The notes under the pieces are model-generated. The model did no database searches. It had not been told where the DNA came from and saw nothing but the letters and a program-made list of their open reading frames with translations. A stretch of DNA of 64,000 bases from the NCBI GenBank assembly GCA_008680965.1, contig NAKE01000001.1:1922001-1986000 (forward strand), in the 5' to 3' direction. The DNA comes from Collinsella aerofaciens. GTDB taxonomy: Bacteria; Actinomycetota; Coriobacteriia; Coriobacteriales; Coriobacteriaceae. Below are positions 40,066-49,439 of this stretch, piece after piece; positions within the stretch are counted from its first letter, which is position 1; each line of letters begins with the position of its first letter. Position numbers and translations under genes: made by a program.

Positions 40066-41064
40066 ATGAAGCAATGGGTTGGACTGGGAAAGTTCCTCGC
40101 AGGGCATATGCAGGTCATCGTTCCGATTTGCGTAACACTCGGCGTGCTCTTTCCCCAGCAGATCGGCGTACTCAAGCCCATCGTTCCCGCCCTCTTCGCC
40201 TTTATGACGTTCCAAGGCGCGCTCAGTAACACCTTCCACCAGGTAGCTGAGGTGTTCCGCCGTCCGCTGCACTTGATTTTGGCGCTGCTCGTCTCGGCGG
40301 TGTTTATTCCCATAGCAGCTTATGCCATGGGATCGCTGTTCTTTGGCTCCAACCCCAACCTTGTCTGCGGCATCGTGCTCGAGTACAGCGTACCCGTGGC
40401 GGTCACTGCCTTTATGTGGATTAGCATGTTCGGCGGCAACGGCCCGCTCGCGCTTACCATCATCCTGACGTCCTCGGTTATCTCCCCTGTGACGATTCCG
40501 TTCACGCTTAAGCTCTTGCTGGGTGCCACCGTCTCGATCGATGTGCCAAGCATGATGCAAGACATGGCCTTTATGATCGCCATCCCCGCCGTGCTCGGCA
40601 TCGTGATCAACGAGCTCACACGTGGATGGGGACACGAGAAGCTCTCCCCCGCGCTCTCGCCCGCCTGCAAGTTCATGATGATGGGCGTTATCGCCTCCAA
40701 CTCCACCGCCATGAGCGAGTACGTTCTGCACATGAACGCGATGCGCCTGGAAGTCGCCCTCTTTATTTTGACCTTCGCCATCAGCGGCTTTATCGTCGGT
40801 TTTCTGGTCGCCCGTGCGCTGCATCTGCCATATAGCGAGACGACTACCATGTGCTTTACCTGCGGCATGCGTAACATCTCTTCGGGCGCCGTCATCGCTA
40901 CACAGTATTTTCCCGGCGAGGTCGTGTTTCCCGTCATGTGCGGAACGCTGTTTCAGCAGATACTCGCCTCGCTTATCGGGCATCTCTTTGAGCGTCTGAC
41001 CGGCGAGGAGCGCGCCGCCCAGCGCAAGCAGGTCGAGGCCGGCCGCGACGCCATGGCACGCTAG
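40066..41064 (+). CDS. Bile acid:sodium symporter (BASS) family transporter
   Basis: Membrane transporter of 332 residues with nine or ten helices filling residues 15-310. The SBF-domain pattern fits: LKPIVPALFAFMTFQGAL early, LEYSVPVAVTAFMWISMF in the middle, and the crossover region TMCFTCGMRNISSGAVIA near 264-281. FVIASNS-like GVIASNSTAM lies near 207. BASS members carry bile acids, pantothenate, pyruvate or other organic anions with sodium, so the substrate is open even in a gut bacterium. AAAAGGAGTCACAAGAGC precedes the ATG. It stands alone, converging with the gene at 41095. Confidence 0.85.
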   Translation: MKQWVGLGKFLAGHMQVIVPICVTLGVLFPQQIGVLKPIVPALFAFMTFQGALSNTFHQVAEVFRRPLHLILALLVSAVFIPIAAYAMGSLFFGSNPNLVCGIVLEYSVPVAVTAFMWISMFGGNGPLALTIILTSSVISPVTIPFTLKLLLGATVSIDVPSMMQDMAFMIAIPAVLGIVINELTRGWGHEKLSPALSPACKFMMMGVIASNSTAMSEYVLHMNAMRLEVALFILTFAISGFIVGFLVARALHLPYSETTTMCFTCGMRNISSGAVIATQYFPGEVVFPVMCGTLFQQILASLIGHLFERLTGEERAAQRKQVEAGRDAMAR

Positions 41065-41094
41065 GCTGTCCGCATTACGCGGGTGTTAGTCTTG

Positions 41095-41892
41095 CTATAC
41101 GAGCGTTTCCAGATATGCACGCAGGCGCTCGGCATCGATATCGAGCGTTGTCTCGGCATTGACCTGGGCCAAACGATAGCCGACAAAGTAGGGCGAAACC
41201 ACCCAACGCGGCAGCGCCTTGGCAATGGTCCGACCGCCCAGGTGATAGAAGAACAAGTTGTACGACTCTGCGCGACCACCGTGGTGCTCGTTCAGGATAT
41301 AGCGCAGAGCTACCTGGATCGCATCGGCGAAAAGATCCGCCTCGGCTTGGTCTCTAGTGTCATTGCTGGCGGCGATTCCCTGCGGGGCTGAAACGTTAAT
41401 CTCAAAGAACCCCATGATCGGTTCGATTGAGATGTTGACCGCGATTCTCCCCTGTTGCCAGACATTGATGCCTTCGAAATTGGCGGAAGTCAGCGAAGCA
41501 TAACCGTCCTCCTGCTCTAGACCCACAATCTGCATGTGCGGATGAACGAGACTACCGCCCGAGAGCGGACCTTTGTTCTTGTACATCAGCACGCTTCGAT
41601 ACTGCTGTGAATCGATCATCTGCTGCCAGCAACCCAGGGCAAACCTCATTACATGGTGGAGTTCATCCGACTCATAGGTCACCAGGTCTGCGTCGTGGTC
41701 GGCCGACTCGATCAGCACGGTTTGACGGGTGGCGCGCAGGGTTTTGAACTTGTTCTCGAGCCAGATGCAGTCGCCGTCGCGCCGGATGATATTGGCGAGT
41801 TCCTCGGTACTGCAAAAGGGACACGCGGTGCCGGGACGACGGTTGTCGTCGGGCTTACCGTTCGCCTGCTGAACGTCAAACACCGGCGCCAC
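41095..41892 (-). CDS. DUF4931-type protein related to GalT (HIT superfamily)
   Basis: A 265-residue protein resembling galactose-1-phosphate uridylyltransferase. CPFC near residue 25 resembles the N-terminal zinc site, and GGSLVHPHMQIVGL near 115-128 contains the H-x-H-x-Q nucleotide-transfer motif of GalT. It is shorter than GalT (about 340-500 residues), and the second half is unlike it, so the substrate is uncertain. It starts 3 bases after the cutC stop, which implies coupled translation with cutC. Confidence 0.7.
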   Translation of the reverse strand: MAPVFDVQQANGKPDDNRRPGTACPFCSTEELANIIRRDGDCIWLENKFKTLRATRQTVLIESADHDADLVTYESDELHHVMRFALGCWQQMIDSQQYRSVLMYKNKGPLSGGSLVHPHMQIVGLEQEDGYASLTSANFEGINVWQQGRIAVNISIEPIMGFFEINVSAPQGIAASNDTRDQAEADLFADAIQVALRYILNEHHGGRAESYNLFFYHLGGRTIAKALPRWVVSPYFVGYRLAQVNAETTLDIDAERLRAYLETLV

Positions 41893-41895
41893 GGG

Positions 41896-42573
41896 TTACG
41901 CCTCCAGCGGCACGATCTTGGTGCCATGGAGCTCGGAGACGCCCAATGCCGCCGCCACGGTATCGCGGTTGGCCGTGGAAATGCCGCCGCCGGGAAGGAT
42001 GGTCAGGCGGTCGCCCGCATACTCGACAAGACGCGATAGGTGCTCCAGATTGTCCTCGATCGGCGTTCCGGCAGCACCACCATGCGTCAGGATACGCGTG
42101 ATGCCACAGTCGGCGAGCGTGTCGACAGCATCGATCTGAGTCTCGGGCGAGAGCTGGTCAAACGCCATGTGGAAGGTGATGTCAAGGGACTCGCGCTTGC
42201 ACTCCTCGGTCGCGCAGCCCGCGGCCATCACGAGGGCGCCGAGTGTAAGTTCATCGAGCGCCCATCCGCCGGCACAAGGCTTGCAGCAGCCAAAGACCAA
42301 GCCGTCGGCGCCGGCGCTCACGGCAAGACCCAAGTCCATCTCCATCATGCGCAGCTCGTCCTGGTTGTAGTGAAAGTCACCGCCGCGCGGGCGAATCATG
42401 CACATCACTCGCGCGTCATGCTCGTGAGCATAGCTGACCGTAGCGCTGATGACACCAGCCGAGGGCGTAGTGCCACCGACGGCAAGGTTGTCGCACAGCT
42501 CGATGCGCCTTGCACCGGCATCGATAGCCGCCGGCACCCGCTCAAAGTTCTCGGCACAAAACTCGTACAGCAT
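41896..42573 (-). CDS. cutC: CutC-family protein
   Basis: A 225-residue TIM-barrel protein. MLYEFCAENFERVPAAIDAGARRIELCDNL at the N-terminus and VMCMIRPRGGDFHYN are family marks, as are GVVFGCC-like LVFGCCKPCAGGW and RILTHGGAAGTP. The start at 42573 follows CTGGGGGTC. The copper role proposed for CutC in E. coli is disputed and its activity is unknown. It is the first gene of a two-gene unit with the GalT-like protein. Both upstream palindromes (42632 and 42747) lie in its 5' region. Confidence 0.88.
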   Translation of the reverse strand: MLYEFCAENFERVPAAIDAGARRIELCDNLAVGGTTPSAGVISATVSYAHEHDARVMCMIRPRGGDFHYNQDELRMMEMDLGLAVSAGADGLVFGCCKPCAGGWALDELTLGALVMAAGCATEECKRESLDITFHMAFDQLSPETQIDAVDTLADCGITRILTHGGAAGTPIEDNLEHLSRLVEYAGDRLTILPGGGISTANRDTVAAALGVSELHGTKIVPLEA

Positions 42574-42631
42574 AGATAGACCCCCAGATGACAAACGTTT
42601 TCCGATGGGCATTGTCGCACGCCCCCATGAA

Positions 42632-42696
42632 GTTGCGGTGGAATAGGGACTGTTTTGGCCTCTGAGGCTCCCATTTAGTCCCTATTCCACCGCAAC
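42632..42696. repeat. Palindromic element with perfect 20-base arms
   Basis: GTTGCGGTGGAATAGGGACT at 42632-42651 is perfectly complementary to 42677-42696, with a 25-base loop that contains a further GGCCTC/GAGGCT near-palindrome. It has no U tract on either side. The size and perfection suggest a repetitive palindromic or MITE-like element, or a stable RNA hairpin. It lies upstream of cutC. Confidence 0.8.
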
Positions 42697-42746
42697 ATAA
42701 AGGGGGCAGAACCAAAGTAACGCCGCAGGCAGAGGACGGACAGCGA

Positions 42747-42846
42747 GCGGGCACCAGAGCGAACAAATTGGCATGAAAAGAGGGCGGCATAGACCTTCTG
42801 GCCATGCCGTCCTCTTTGAATGACAAGTTGTCGCTCTGGTGCCCGC
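42747..42846. repeat. Second long palindrome, about 100 bases
   Basis: GCGGGCACCAGAGCGA at 42747-42762 is complementary to 42831-42846. A second internal stem, AAAGAGGGCGGCAT at 42777-42790 with 42804-42817, has one G-T mismatch. The structure nearly fills the space between the upstream palindrome and the livF stop at 42890, so on the minus strand it could also stabilise or end the liv transcript. Confidence 0.75.
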
Positions 42847-42889
42847 GCAGCGTCGACTGGTCCGCCGTTCGGTAGAACGGCGGAACCGC

Positions 42890-43603
42890 CTAACCGCCCA
42901 GGTAGGCTTTACGCACGTTGTCGTCGTGCAGCAGCTCTTGGCCGGTGCCGGTCATGGTGATTTTGCCGGTCTCGAGCACATAGCCGCGTGTGGCGATGGA
43001 AAGTGCCATCTGCGCGTTTTGTTCGACCAGGAGCACCGTGGTTCCGGCCTTGTGCAGATCCTCGACGATCTGGAAGATCTGCTCAATCAGAATCGGCGCC
43101 AAGCCCATAGAGGGCTCATCGAGCATGAGCAGCTTAGGGTTACTCATAAGAGCGCGGCCCATAACAAGCATCTGCTGCTCGCCGCCCGAAAGGGTGCCGG
43201 CGACCTGGCGACGGCGTTCCTTCAGGCGCGGGAACTGCTCGTAGACGCGCTCGAGGCCCGGAGCAACCGTGGACTTGGGCTGCGTGTAGGCGCCCATCTC
43301 CAGGTTCTCCTCGACCGTCATCTGCAAAAAGGCGCGACGGCCCTCGGGGACCTGAGCCAGGCCCTTGCCCACCAGCTTGTCGGCAGGCGTATGGGTAATG
43401 TCCTCGCCCATAAACTTGATGGAACCGGTCTTGGAACGTAGCAGGCCCGAAACGGTTTTAAGCGTCGTGGACTTACCGGCGCCGTTGGCGCCGATCAAGG
43501 CCACGATCTCACCCTCGTTGACGTTAAAGGAGATGTCCTTGATGGCGTGGATGGCACCGTACCAGACGTTGATGTTGTAGACGGAAAGCATCGGCTCTGC
43601 CAT
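42890..43603 (-). CDS. livF: Branched-chain amino acid ABC transporter ATPase LivF
   Basis: Second ATPase of the LIV importer, 237 residues. It has Walker A GANGAGKST near residue 39, signature LSGGEQQMLVMGRAL near 138, and Walker B LLMLDEPSMGL. LivF-type features include the short length and VWYGAIHAIKDISF at the start. The ATG directly follows the livG stop. It is last in the operon, with the long palindrome 43 bases beyond its stop. Confidence 0.95.
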   Translation of the reverse strand: MAEPMLSVYNINVWYGAIHAIKDISFNVNEGEIVALIGANGAGKSTTLKTVSGLLRSKTGSIKFMGEDITHTPADKLVGKGLAQVPEGRRAFLQMTVEENLEMGAYTQPKSTVAPGLERVYEQFPRLKERRRQVAGTLSGGEQQMLVMGRALMSNPKLLMLDEPSMGLAPILIEQIFQIVEDLHKAGTTVLLVEQNAQMALSIATRGYVLETGKITMTGTGQELLHDDNVRKAYLGG

Positions 43604-44453
<850 letters not shown>

Positions 44454-44464
<11 letters not shown>

Positions 44465-45533
44465 CGGCTGCCACCTCCTTCTTAGAAGTAAAGCGGTCCT
44501 TAATGCGGCCGAAGAACGCTTTAAGCTGCGGGTTGTTGGTAAAGATCATGACCAGAATCAGCACAATGGCGTAGATGAGCATACGGTAGTCCGAGAACTG
44601 ACGGAGCAGCTCGGGAAGCACCGTGAGCAGTGCCGCCGCGATGACGGAACCGCGCATGTTGCCCAGGCCACCCAGGACCACGAACACCAGAATGAGAATC
44701 GACGTGTTGAAGTCGAACTTAGTGGCGGAGAGCTGCGAGAAGTTACCGCCGAAGAGAGCTCCGGCAGCACCGGCGAGGGCAGCGGAAACCACGAAGGCGA
44801 TCATGCGGTACTCGGTGACGGAGATGCCTACGGACTCGGCTGCAATCTTGTTATCGCGCACGGCCATAATGGCACGGCCGGTACGGCTGCGAACCAGGTT
44901 GAGCACGATCACGAGTGCGACCATGACCAGGATGGCACCGGCGAGGAAGGTCGAGTACGTCGACACGCCCGAGGCACCCTGGGCGCCCTTGATGATGGCG
45001 GTGCCGTCCTCGAGCAGGTGCAGGTCGTCGATCGTGGAGTTACCCGTGATGTTAAAGATCACATGCAGGCCGCGGGAGTCGACACCCACAATGAGGCAGG
45101 TGACGATCTCTTTGATGATCTCGCCAAAGGCCAAGGTCACGATGGCCAGGTAGTCGCCACTCAGGCGAAGAACCGGGATACCAATCAGGAAGCCCAGAAT
45201 GGCAGCGGCGATAGCGCCGACCACAATGCTGATGACAAGACGCACCGGATCGGAGGGAACGGCGCTCTCGAGGGCGACCGCGGTGACGATGCCCGTATAG
45301 GCACCGACGCTCATAAAGCCCGCGTGGCCCAGCGACAAGTCGCCCGCGATGCCGACGACGAGGTTAAGGGAGATGGCCATGACGATATAGGCCGTGATGG
45401 GAACCAGCTGACCGGCGATCATGCGCGGGATCATGTGGTTGGACTGCATAAAGAACACGATGGCGAACGCCACAACGCACATGGCGTACGTGACAAAATC
45501 GTGACGCGTCTGCTTGTCTTTAAGAAACTTCAT
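44454..45533 (-). CDS. livM: Branched-chain amino acid ABC transporter permease LivM
   Basis: Permease of 359 residues with about ten helices. Family marks are AMSLNLVVGIAGDLSLGHAGFMSVGAY-like segments (SLNLVVGIAGDLSLGHAG), RLSGDYLAIVTLAFGEI, and RAIMAVRDNKIAAESVGI. I chose the ATG at 45533 because AGGTG lies seven bases before it; a GTG 3 codons up, next to the livH stop, is also possible. It pairs with LivH to form the membrane channel. Confidence 0.93.
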
Positions 45534-45542
45534 AACGCTCAC

Positions 45543-46424
45543 CTACACCTTCTCGGGGACGTACTTGCCCAAGAGGCCGGCAGGCTTGACGAGCAGGACG
45601 ATGATCAGAACGCCAAAGACGATGGAGTTGGCAAGGCTCGTGGAAATGTAGGCCTGCGCCATCGCTTCGATGATGCCGATGAGAATGCCACCGACAAAGG
45701 CGCCGGGGATGGAGCCGATACCGCCGAAGACGGCGGCGTCGAAGGCCTTGATGCCAGGCATGGCACCCGTGGTGGGCTGCAGGACCGGCGAGTAGGAGCA
45801 CAGGAGCACGCCGGCGATGGCGGCAAGCGCAGAGCCGATGGCAAACGTCATCGAGATGGTGCGGTTGACGTTGATGCCCATGAGCTGAGCGGCGGCCTTG
45901 TCCTCGGACACGGCGCGCATGGCTTTGCCCATCTTGGTCTTACCTGTAAAGAACATCAGACCGGCCATGATAACCAGGCAGGCGACGATGGTGACGAGCG
46001 AGACGGCGCTTACGTTGAACTTGGCCAAGAACTCCGGCACCTGGAAGGTGACGAGCGAAGTGAAGTTCTTGGGCGTGGCGCCCCACAGAAGCTGCGCGGC
46101 GTTCTGCAGGAAGTAAGACACGCCGATGGCCGTGATCAGAACGGCCAGAGGGCCCGCCTGGCGCAGCGGCTTGTATGCCAGACCCTCGATGAGAACACCG
46201 AGAACCGTGCAGACCACACAAGAGAGAACTACAGATGCCCAGCCCGGGAGGCCGAGATACGATGTGGCGCAGAACGAGACATAGGCACCGACCATGATGA
46301 CGTCGCCGTGAGCGAAGTTGAGCATCTTGGCGATACCGTAGACCATGGTGTAGCCCAACGCGATGATGGCGTAGACGCTGCCCATGGACAGGCCGTTGAC
46401 CAGGTATTGGATAAAGACCGTCAT
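45543..46424 (-). CDS. livH: Branched-chain amino acid ABC transporter permease LivH
   Basis: Permease of 293 residues, about eight helices. The start at 46424 follows AAAGGGGG with nine bases of spacing; an ATG three codons up is too close to that site. NGLSMGSVYAIIALGYTMVYGIAKMLNFAHG is divided between two typical segments of LivH. RAVSEDKAAAQLMGI is the ATPase-contact loop. It stops 9 bases before livM. Confidence 0.94.
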   Translation of the reverse strand: MTVFIQYLVNGLSMGSVYAIIALGYTMVYGIAKMLNFAHGDVIMVGAYVSFCATSYLGLPGWASVVLSCVVCTVLGVLIEGLAYKPLRQAGPLAVLITAIGVSYFLQNAAQLLWGATPKNFTSLVTFQVPEFLAKFNVSAVSLVTIVACLVIMAGLMFFTGKTKMGKAMRAVSEDKAAAQLMGINVNRTISMTFAIGSALAAIAGVLLCSYSPVLQPTTGAMPGIKAFDAAVFGGIGSIPGAFVGGILIGIIEAMAQAYISTSLANSIVFGVLIIVLLVKPAGLLGKYVPEKV

Positions 46425-46563
46425 GTTCCACATCCCCCTTTCGAATAGGTTTCCAGTTGATGTATGAAACAGGGACGTTACGTTGTCCCTAGATACCAAG
46501 CAAGCAGGGAAGGCCAAAACCTCCCCTGCTTGGGATCAAAACCGCTCTATGTAAGGCGGCCTA

Positions 46564-47751
46564 TTAGGCCTGTACGTACTTGCCGTCGGTAATGACGTAC
46601 GCCGTCGGGTCCTTCTGGACCTGACCCTTGTCGTTCCAGGAGAGCTTGCCAGTCAGGCCGTCAACAGTAATCTTGAGCATAGCCTCGGGAAGCTTCTCGG
46701 CAACCTCGGTGGGGTCGGCGTCGACGCCCAGGCCGGCCTCCTTGAGAGCCTCGACCACAGCATGCACGCCGTCGTAGGCGTCGGCGGCAAACTGGTCGGG
46801 AGTATCGCCGTACTTATCCTTGTAAGCGTTGACGAAGTCGGCGTTCTTCTCGTCGTCGGCGGAGAACGGGGTCATGAGCAGCAGACCCTCGGCAAGAGAG
46901 GTGTCGAAGCCCTCAACGCCCAGGATGCCGTCCATGCCGTCGCAGCCCATCATCTTGACGTCGTAGCCCATGTCCTTGGCGTTCTTGAGCAGGACGGACG
47001 CCGGCGTGTAGTAGATCGGCGCAAAGATCATGGTGGCGCCTGCCTGCTTGGCCTTGGTCAGCTGGTTGGTAAAGCTCGTGGCGGAGTCGTCCTTAAAGGT
47101 CTCCTCGTCGACAATCTCAAGCTTAGACTTAGCGGCCTGGGCCTTAAAGGAATCTGCGATGCCCGAAGAATAGGCATCGCCGGAGTTATAGAACAGCACG
47201 AACTTCTCGTTCGCATACTTCTCTGCCAGGAACTTGGCAGCGTTGACACCTTGGTTGGGGTCGGTAAAGCAAACCTGGAAGACGCAATCCTTGCCCTTGG
47301 TAACGTCCTCGGAGGACGCGGACGGGGTGATCATGAACGTCTCGGGGTCGTTGCCGCACTCGGCGGCAACGGCGACCGACGCACCCGTGGTGGTCGGACC
47401 GACGAGGGCCTGCATGCCCCAGTCGAGCAGGGTGTTGAAGGCGTTGACGGCCTTCTCGCCGTCAGCCTGGTCGTCCTCGGCCTTGCTGACAAGCGGCAGC
47501 TCCTTGGTCGAGAAATCCTTGCAGCCAAGCTCGACAGCCTGTGTAACGGACTTGCCGTAGGACGCGTTGGCGCCGGTCAGCGGGCCGATGGTGCCGATCT
47601 TAAACGAAGCGTCGCCCGACGCGGAACCGCTGTCGCCGCCGTTGGAGGAGCAGCCAGCTAGAATGGACATCGCCCCCAGACCTGCTGCGCTCGCGATAAC
47701 GCTCCTGCGATTCATAACAGGGTTCAATGACTTACCGGTGAGGCTCGACAT
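46564..47751 (-). CDS. livK: Branched-chain amino acid-binding lipoprotein (second tandem copy)
   Basis: Periplasmic-binding fold type I protein of 395 residues that delivers leucine, isoleucine or valine-type ligands to LivHM. The signal has RRSVI and a lipobox LAGC around residue 35, then a Gly/Ser linker. KIGTIGPLTGANASYG and the later SGDAYSSGIADSFK fit the family. It is highly similar to the gene at 48023 over its whole length, so the pair arose by tandem duplication. It lies 140 bases before livH, and GGAGAGCCGC precedes the start. Confidence 0.93.
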   Translation of the reverse strand: MSSLTGKSLNPVMNRRSVIASAAGLGAMSILAGCSSNGGDSGSASGDASFKIGTIGPLTGANASYGKSVTQAVELGCKDFSTKELPLVSKAEDDQADGEKAVNAFNTLLDWGMQALVGPTTTGASVAVAAECGNDPETFMITPSASSEDVTKGKDCVFQVCFTDPNQGVNAAKFLAEKYANEKFVLFYNSGDAYSSGIADSFKAQAAKSKLEIVDEETFKDDSATSFTNQLTKAKQAGATMIFAPIYYTPASVLLKNAKDMGYDVKMMGCDGMDGILGVEGFDTSLAEGLLLMTPFSADDEKNADFVNAYKDKYGDTPDQFAADAYDGVHAVVEALKEAGLGVDADPTEVAEKLPEAMLKITVDGLTGKLSWNDKGQVQKDPTAYVITDGKYVQA

Positions 47752-48022
47752 GCGGCTCTCCTCTCAAATCTCGTCGGGTTTTGGTTGCCCGACAGGCCAT
47801 CCTTCGCCGTGTTCGGCGTTCGCAAAATAGTAGACGCTTTAGTTAGGAAAAGTGGCGATTATTTCAACTTTTCTTTGGATTTGTTCATTTATCCATATTT
47901 CTGCGTATTTCTATTATTTTATGCAGTAATGCCACTTTATTGCGTAAAAGTAATGTTTCCATTCTGTTACAGGCGTCCCCGCCCTGAATAAAACAGCCTC
48001 ACCGGTAGCGTTTTATGCGCAC
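47752..48022 (-). promoter_or_regulatory. AT-rich gap between the two livK-like genes
   Basis: No gene is seen in these 271 bases. They are much richer in A and T than the flanks, especially at 47840-47960. ATAAAAC at about 47986-47993 can pair with GTTTTAT at about 48009-48015, forming a likely terminator hairpin after the first copy. The AT-rich part probably holds a separate promoter for the second copy and livHMGF. Confidence 0.45.
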
Positions 48023-49189
48023 TTAGGCGGCGATGTACTTGCCGTCCTGGATCACATAGGCCGTAGCGGGCTTTTCGACCTGGCCCTCGTCATTCCACGT
48101 CAGCTCGCCCGTCAGGCCCTCGATCTTGATCTTGCGCATGGCGCGGGCAAGGTCGTCGGCAATGTCGGCACCGTCAGCCGTAATGTCGATGCCCGCTTTA
48201 TCGATAGCCTCGGCAATCGCATGGACGCAGTCATAGGCATCGGCGGCAAACTGATTGGGCGTCTCGTCGTAGGCGTCCTTATAGGCCTTGACGAAGTCGG
48301 CGTTCTTCTCATCGTCAGCAGAGAACGGGGTCATGAGCAGCACGCCCTCGGCAAGAGAGGTATCGAAGCCCTCAACGGAGAGCAGGCCGTCCATGCCGTC
48401 GGTGCCCATAAGCGTCATGTCATATCCCATGTCCTTGGCGTTCTTGAGCAGGACGGACGCCGGCGTGTAATAGATCGGAGCAAAGATAAGCGTGGCGCCG
48501 GCCTCCTTGGCCTTGGTGAGCTGGTTGGTAAAGCTCGTGGAAGAGTCGTCCTTAAAGGTCTCGGTATCGACGACATCGAGCTTGGATGCCTTGGCCTGCT
48601 CGGCAAAGGCGTCGGCAACGCCCGAGCTGTACGTATCGCCGGAGTTGTAGAACAGGGCGATCTTGGCGTCCGCGTACTTCTCGGCCAAGAACTTCGCGGC
48701 GCTGGCGCCCATGGTGGGGTCGGTGAAGCAAACCTGAAAGACCGTGGTCTTTCCCTTGGTGACATCGAGCGACGAGGCTGAAGGCGTGACCATGAGCATA
48801 TCGTCGGCGATCTCGCCCGAGACGGCGACGGCGGCGCCGGTGGTAACGGGGCCGACAAGCGCCTGCATGCCCCAGTCGCACAAGGTATTGAAGGCGTTGA
48901 TGGCCTTCTCGCCGTCGGCGACGTCGTCCTCGGACTTAAGCGAGAGTTTGAGGTCCTTGGTCGAGAAATCCTCGGCGGCGAGCTTGGCACCCTTCTCGGC
49001 CGAAACGCCATAGGTTGCCGCGGCGCCGGTCAGAGGGCCGATAACACCGATCTTGAAGGTCTTGCCGTCATCGGCGGAGCCGCCGTCAGAGCCACTCGAA
49101 GAGCAGCCAGCGAGCGCGGCGGTGCTGCCGAGCGCCGCGGCTCCTGCCAAGAAACTCCTACGGCTCAGTGCGTTGTTGATACTAAACAT
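48023..49189 (-). CDS. Branched-chain amino acid-binding lipoprotein (first tandem copy)
   Basis: Binding protein of 388 residues, first in the liv cluster. The ATG at 49189 follows AAAGGGGGACACC; a start 22 codons up lacks a site. It has a twin-arginine signal SRRSFLAGAA and lipobox LAGC, then a Ser/Asp-rich linker. KIGVIGPLTGAAATYG, NAFNTLCDWGMQALVGP and MTPFSADDEKNADFVKAYKD match the second copy closely. Different residues near the ligand site (GVSAEKGAK versus GKSVTQAVE) suggest it may bind a different amino acid. Confidence 0.93.
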   Translation of the reverse strand: MFSINNALSRRSFLAGAAALGSTAALAGCSSSGSDGGSADDGKTFKIGVIGPLTGAAATYGVSAEKGAKLAAEDFSTKDLKLSLKSEDDVADGEKAINAFNTLCDWGMQALVGPVTTGAAVAVSGEIADDMLMVTPSASSLDVTKGKTTVFQVCFTDPTMGASAAKFLAEKYADAKIALFYNSGDTYSSGVADAFAEQAKASKLDVVDTETFKDDSSTSFTNQLTKAKEAGATLIFAPIYYTPASVLLKNAKDMGYDMTLMGTDGMDGLLSVEGFDTSLAEGVLLMTPFSADDEKNADFVKAYKDAYDETPNQFAADAYDCVHAIAEAIDKAGIDITADGADIADDLARAMRKIKIEGLTGELTWNDEGQVEKPATAYVIQDGKYIAA

Positions 49190-49439
49190 GGTGTCCCCCT
49201 TTTCGCTGGCCGCGGTGCGGCTGTTTTGCGGTACGGGGCAAACCTTATGGCGCAAACGTTGACAGTTTGTTACGGAAGTTCATTTGTAGCGAGCATGTTT
49301 CCAATGTTTCCGCAGCGTTTCGGGGGTGCCGTTTTGTGCGACTCCTGTTGCCTAGCGAGCATGCGCCCTCGGTTCACGCTAGAATGCACTCAACCTTTAA
49401 GCGGTTAATCCATCCATAAGATGCACGAAGGAGCTATCT

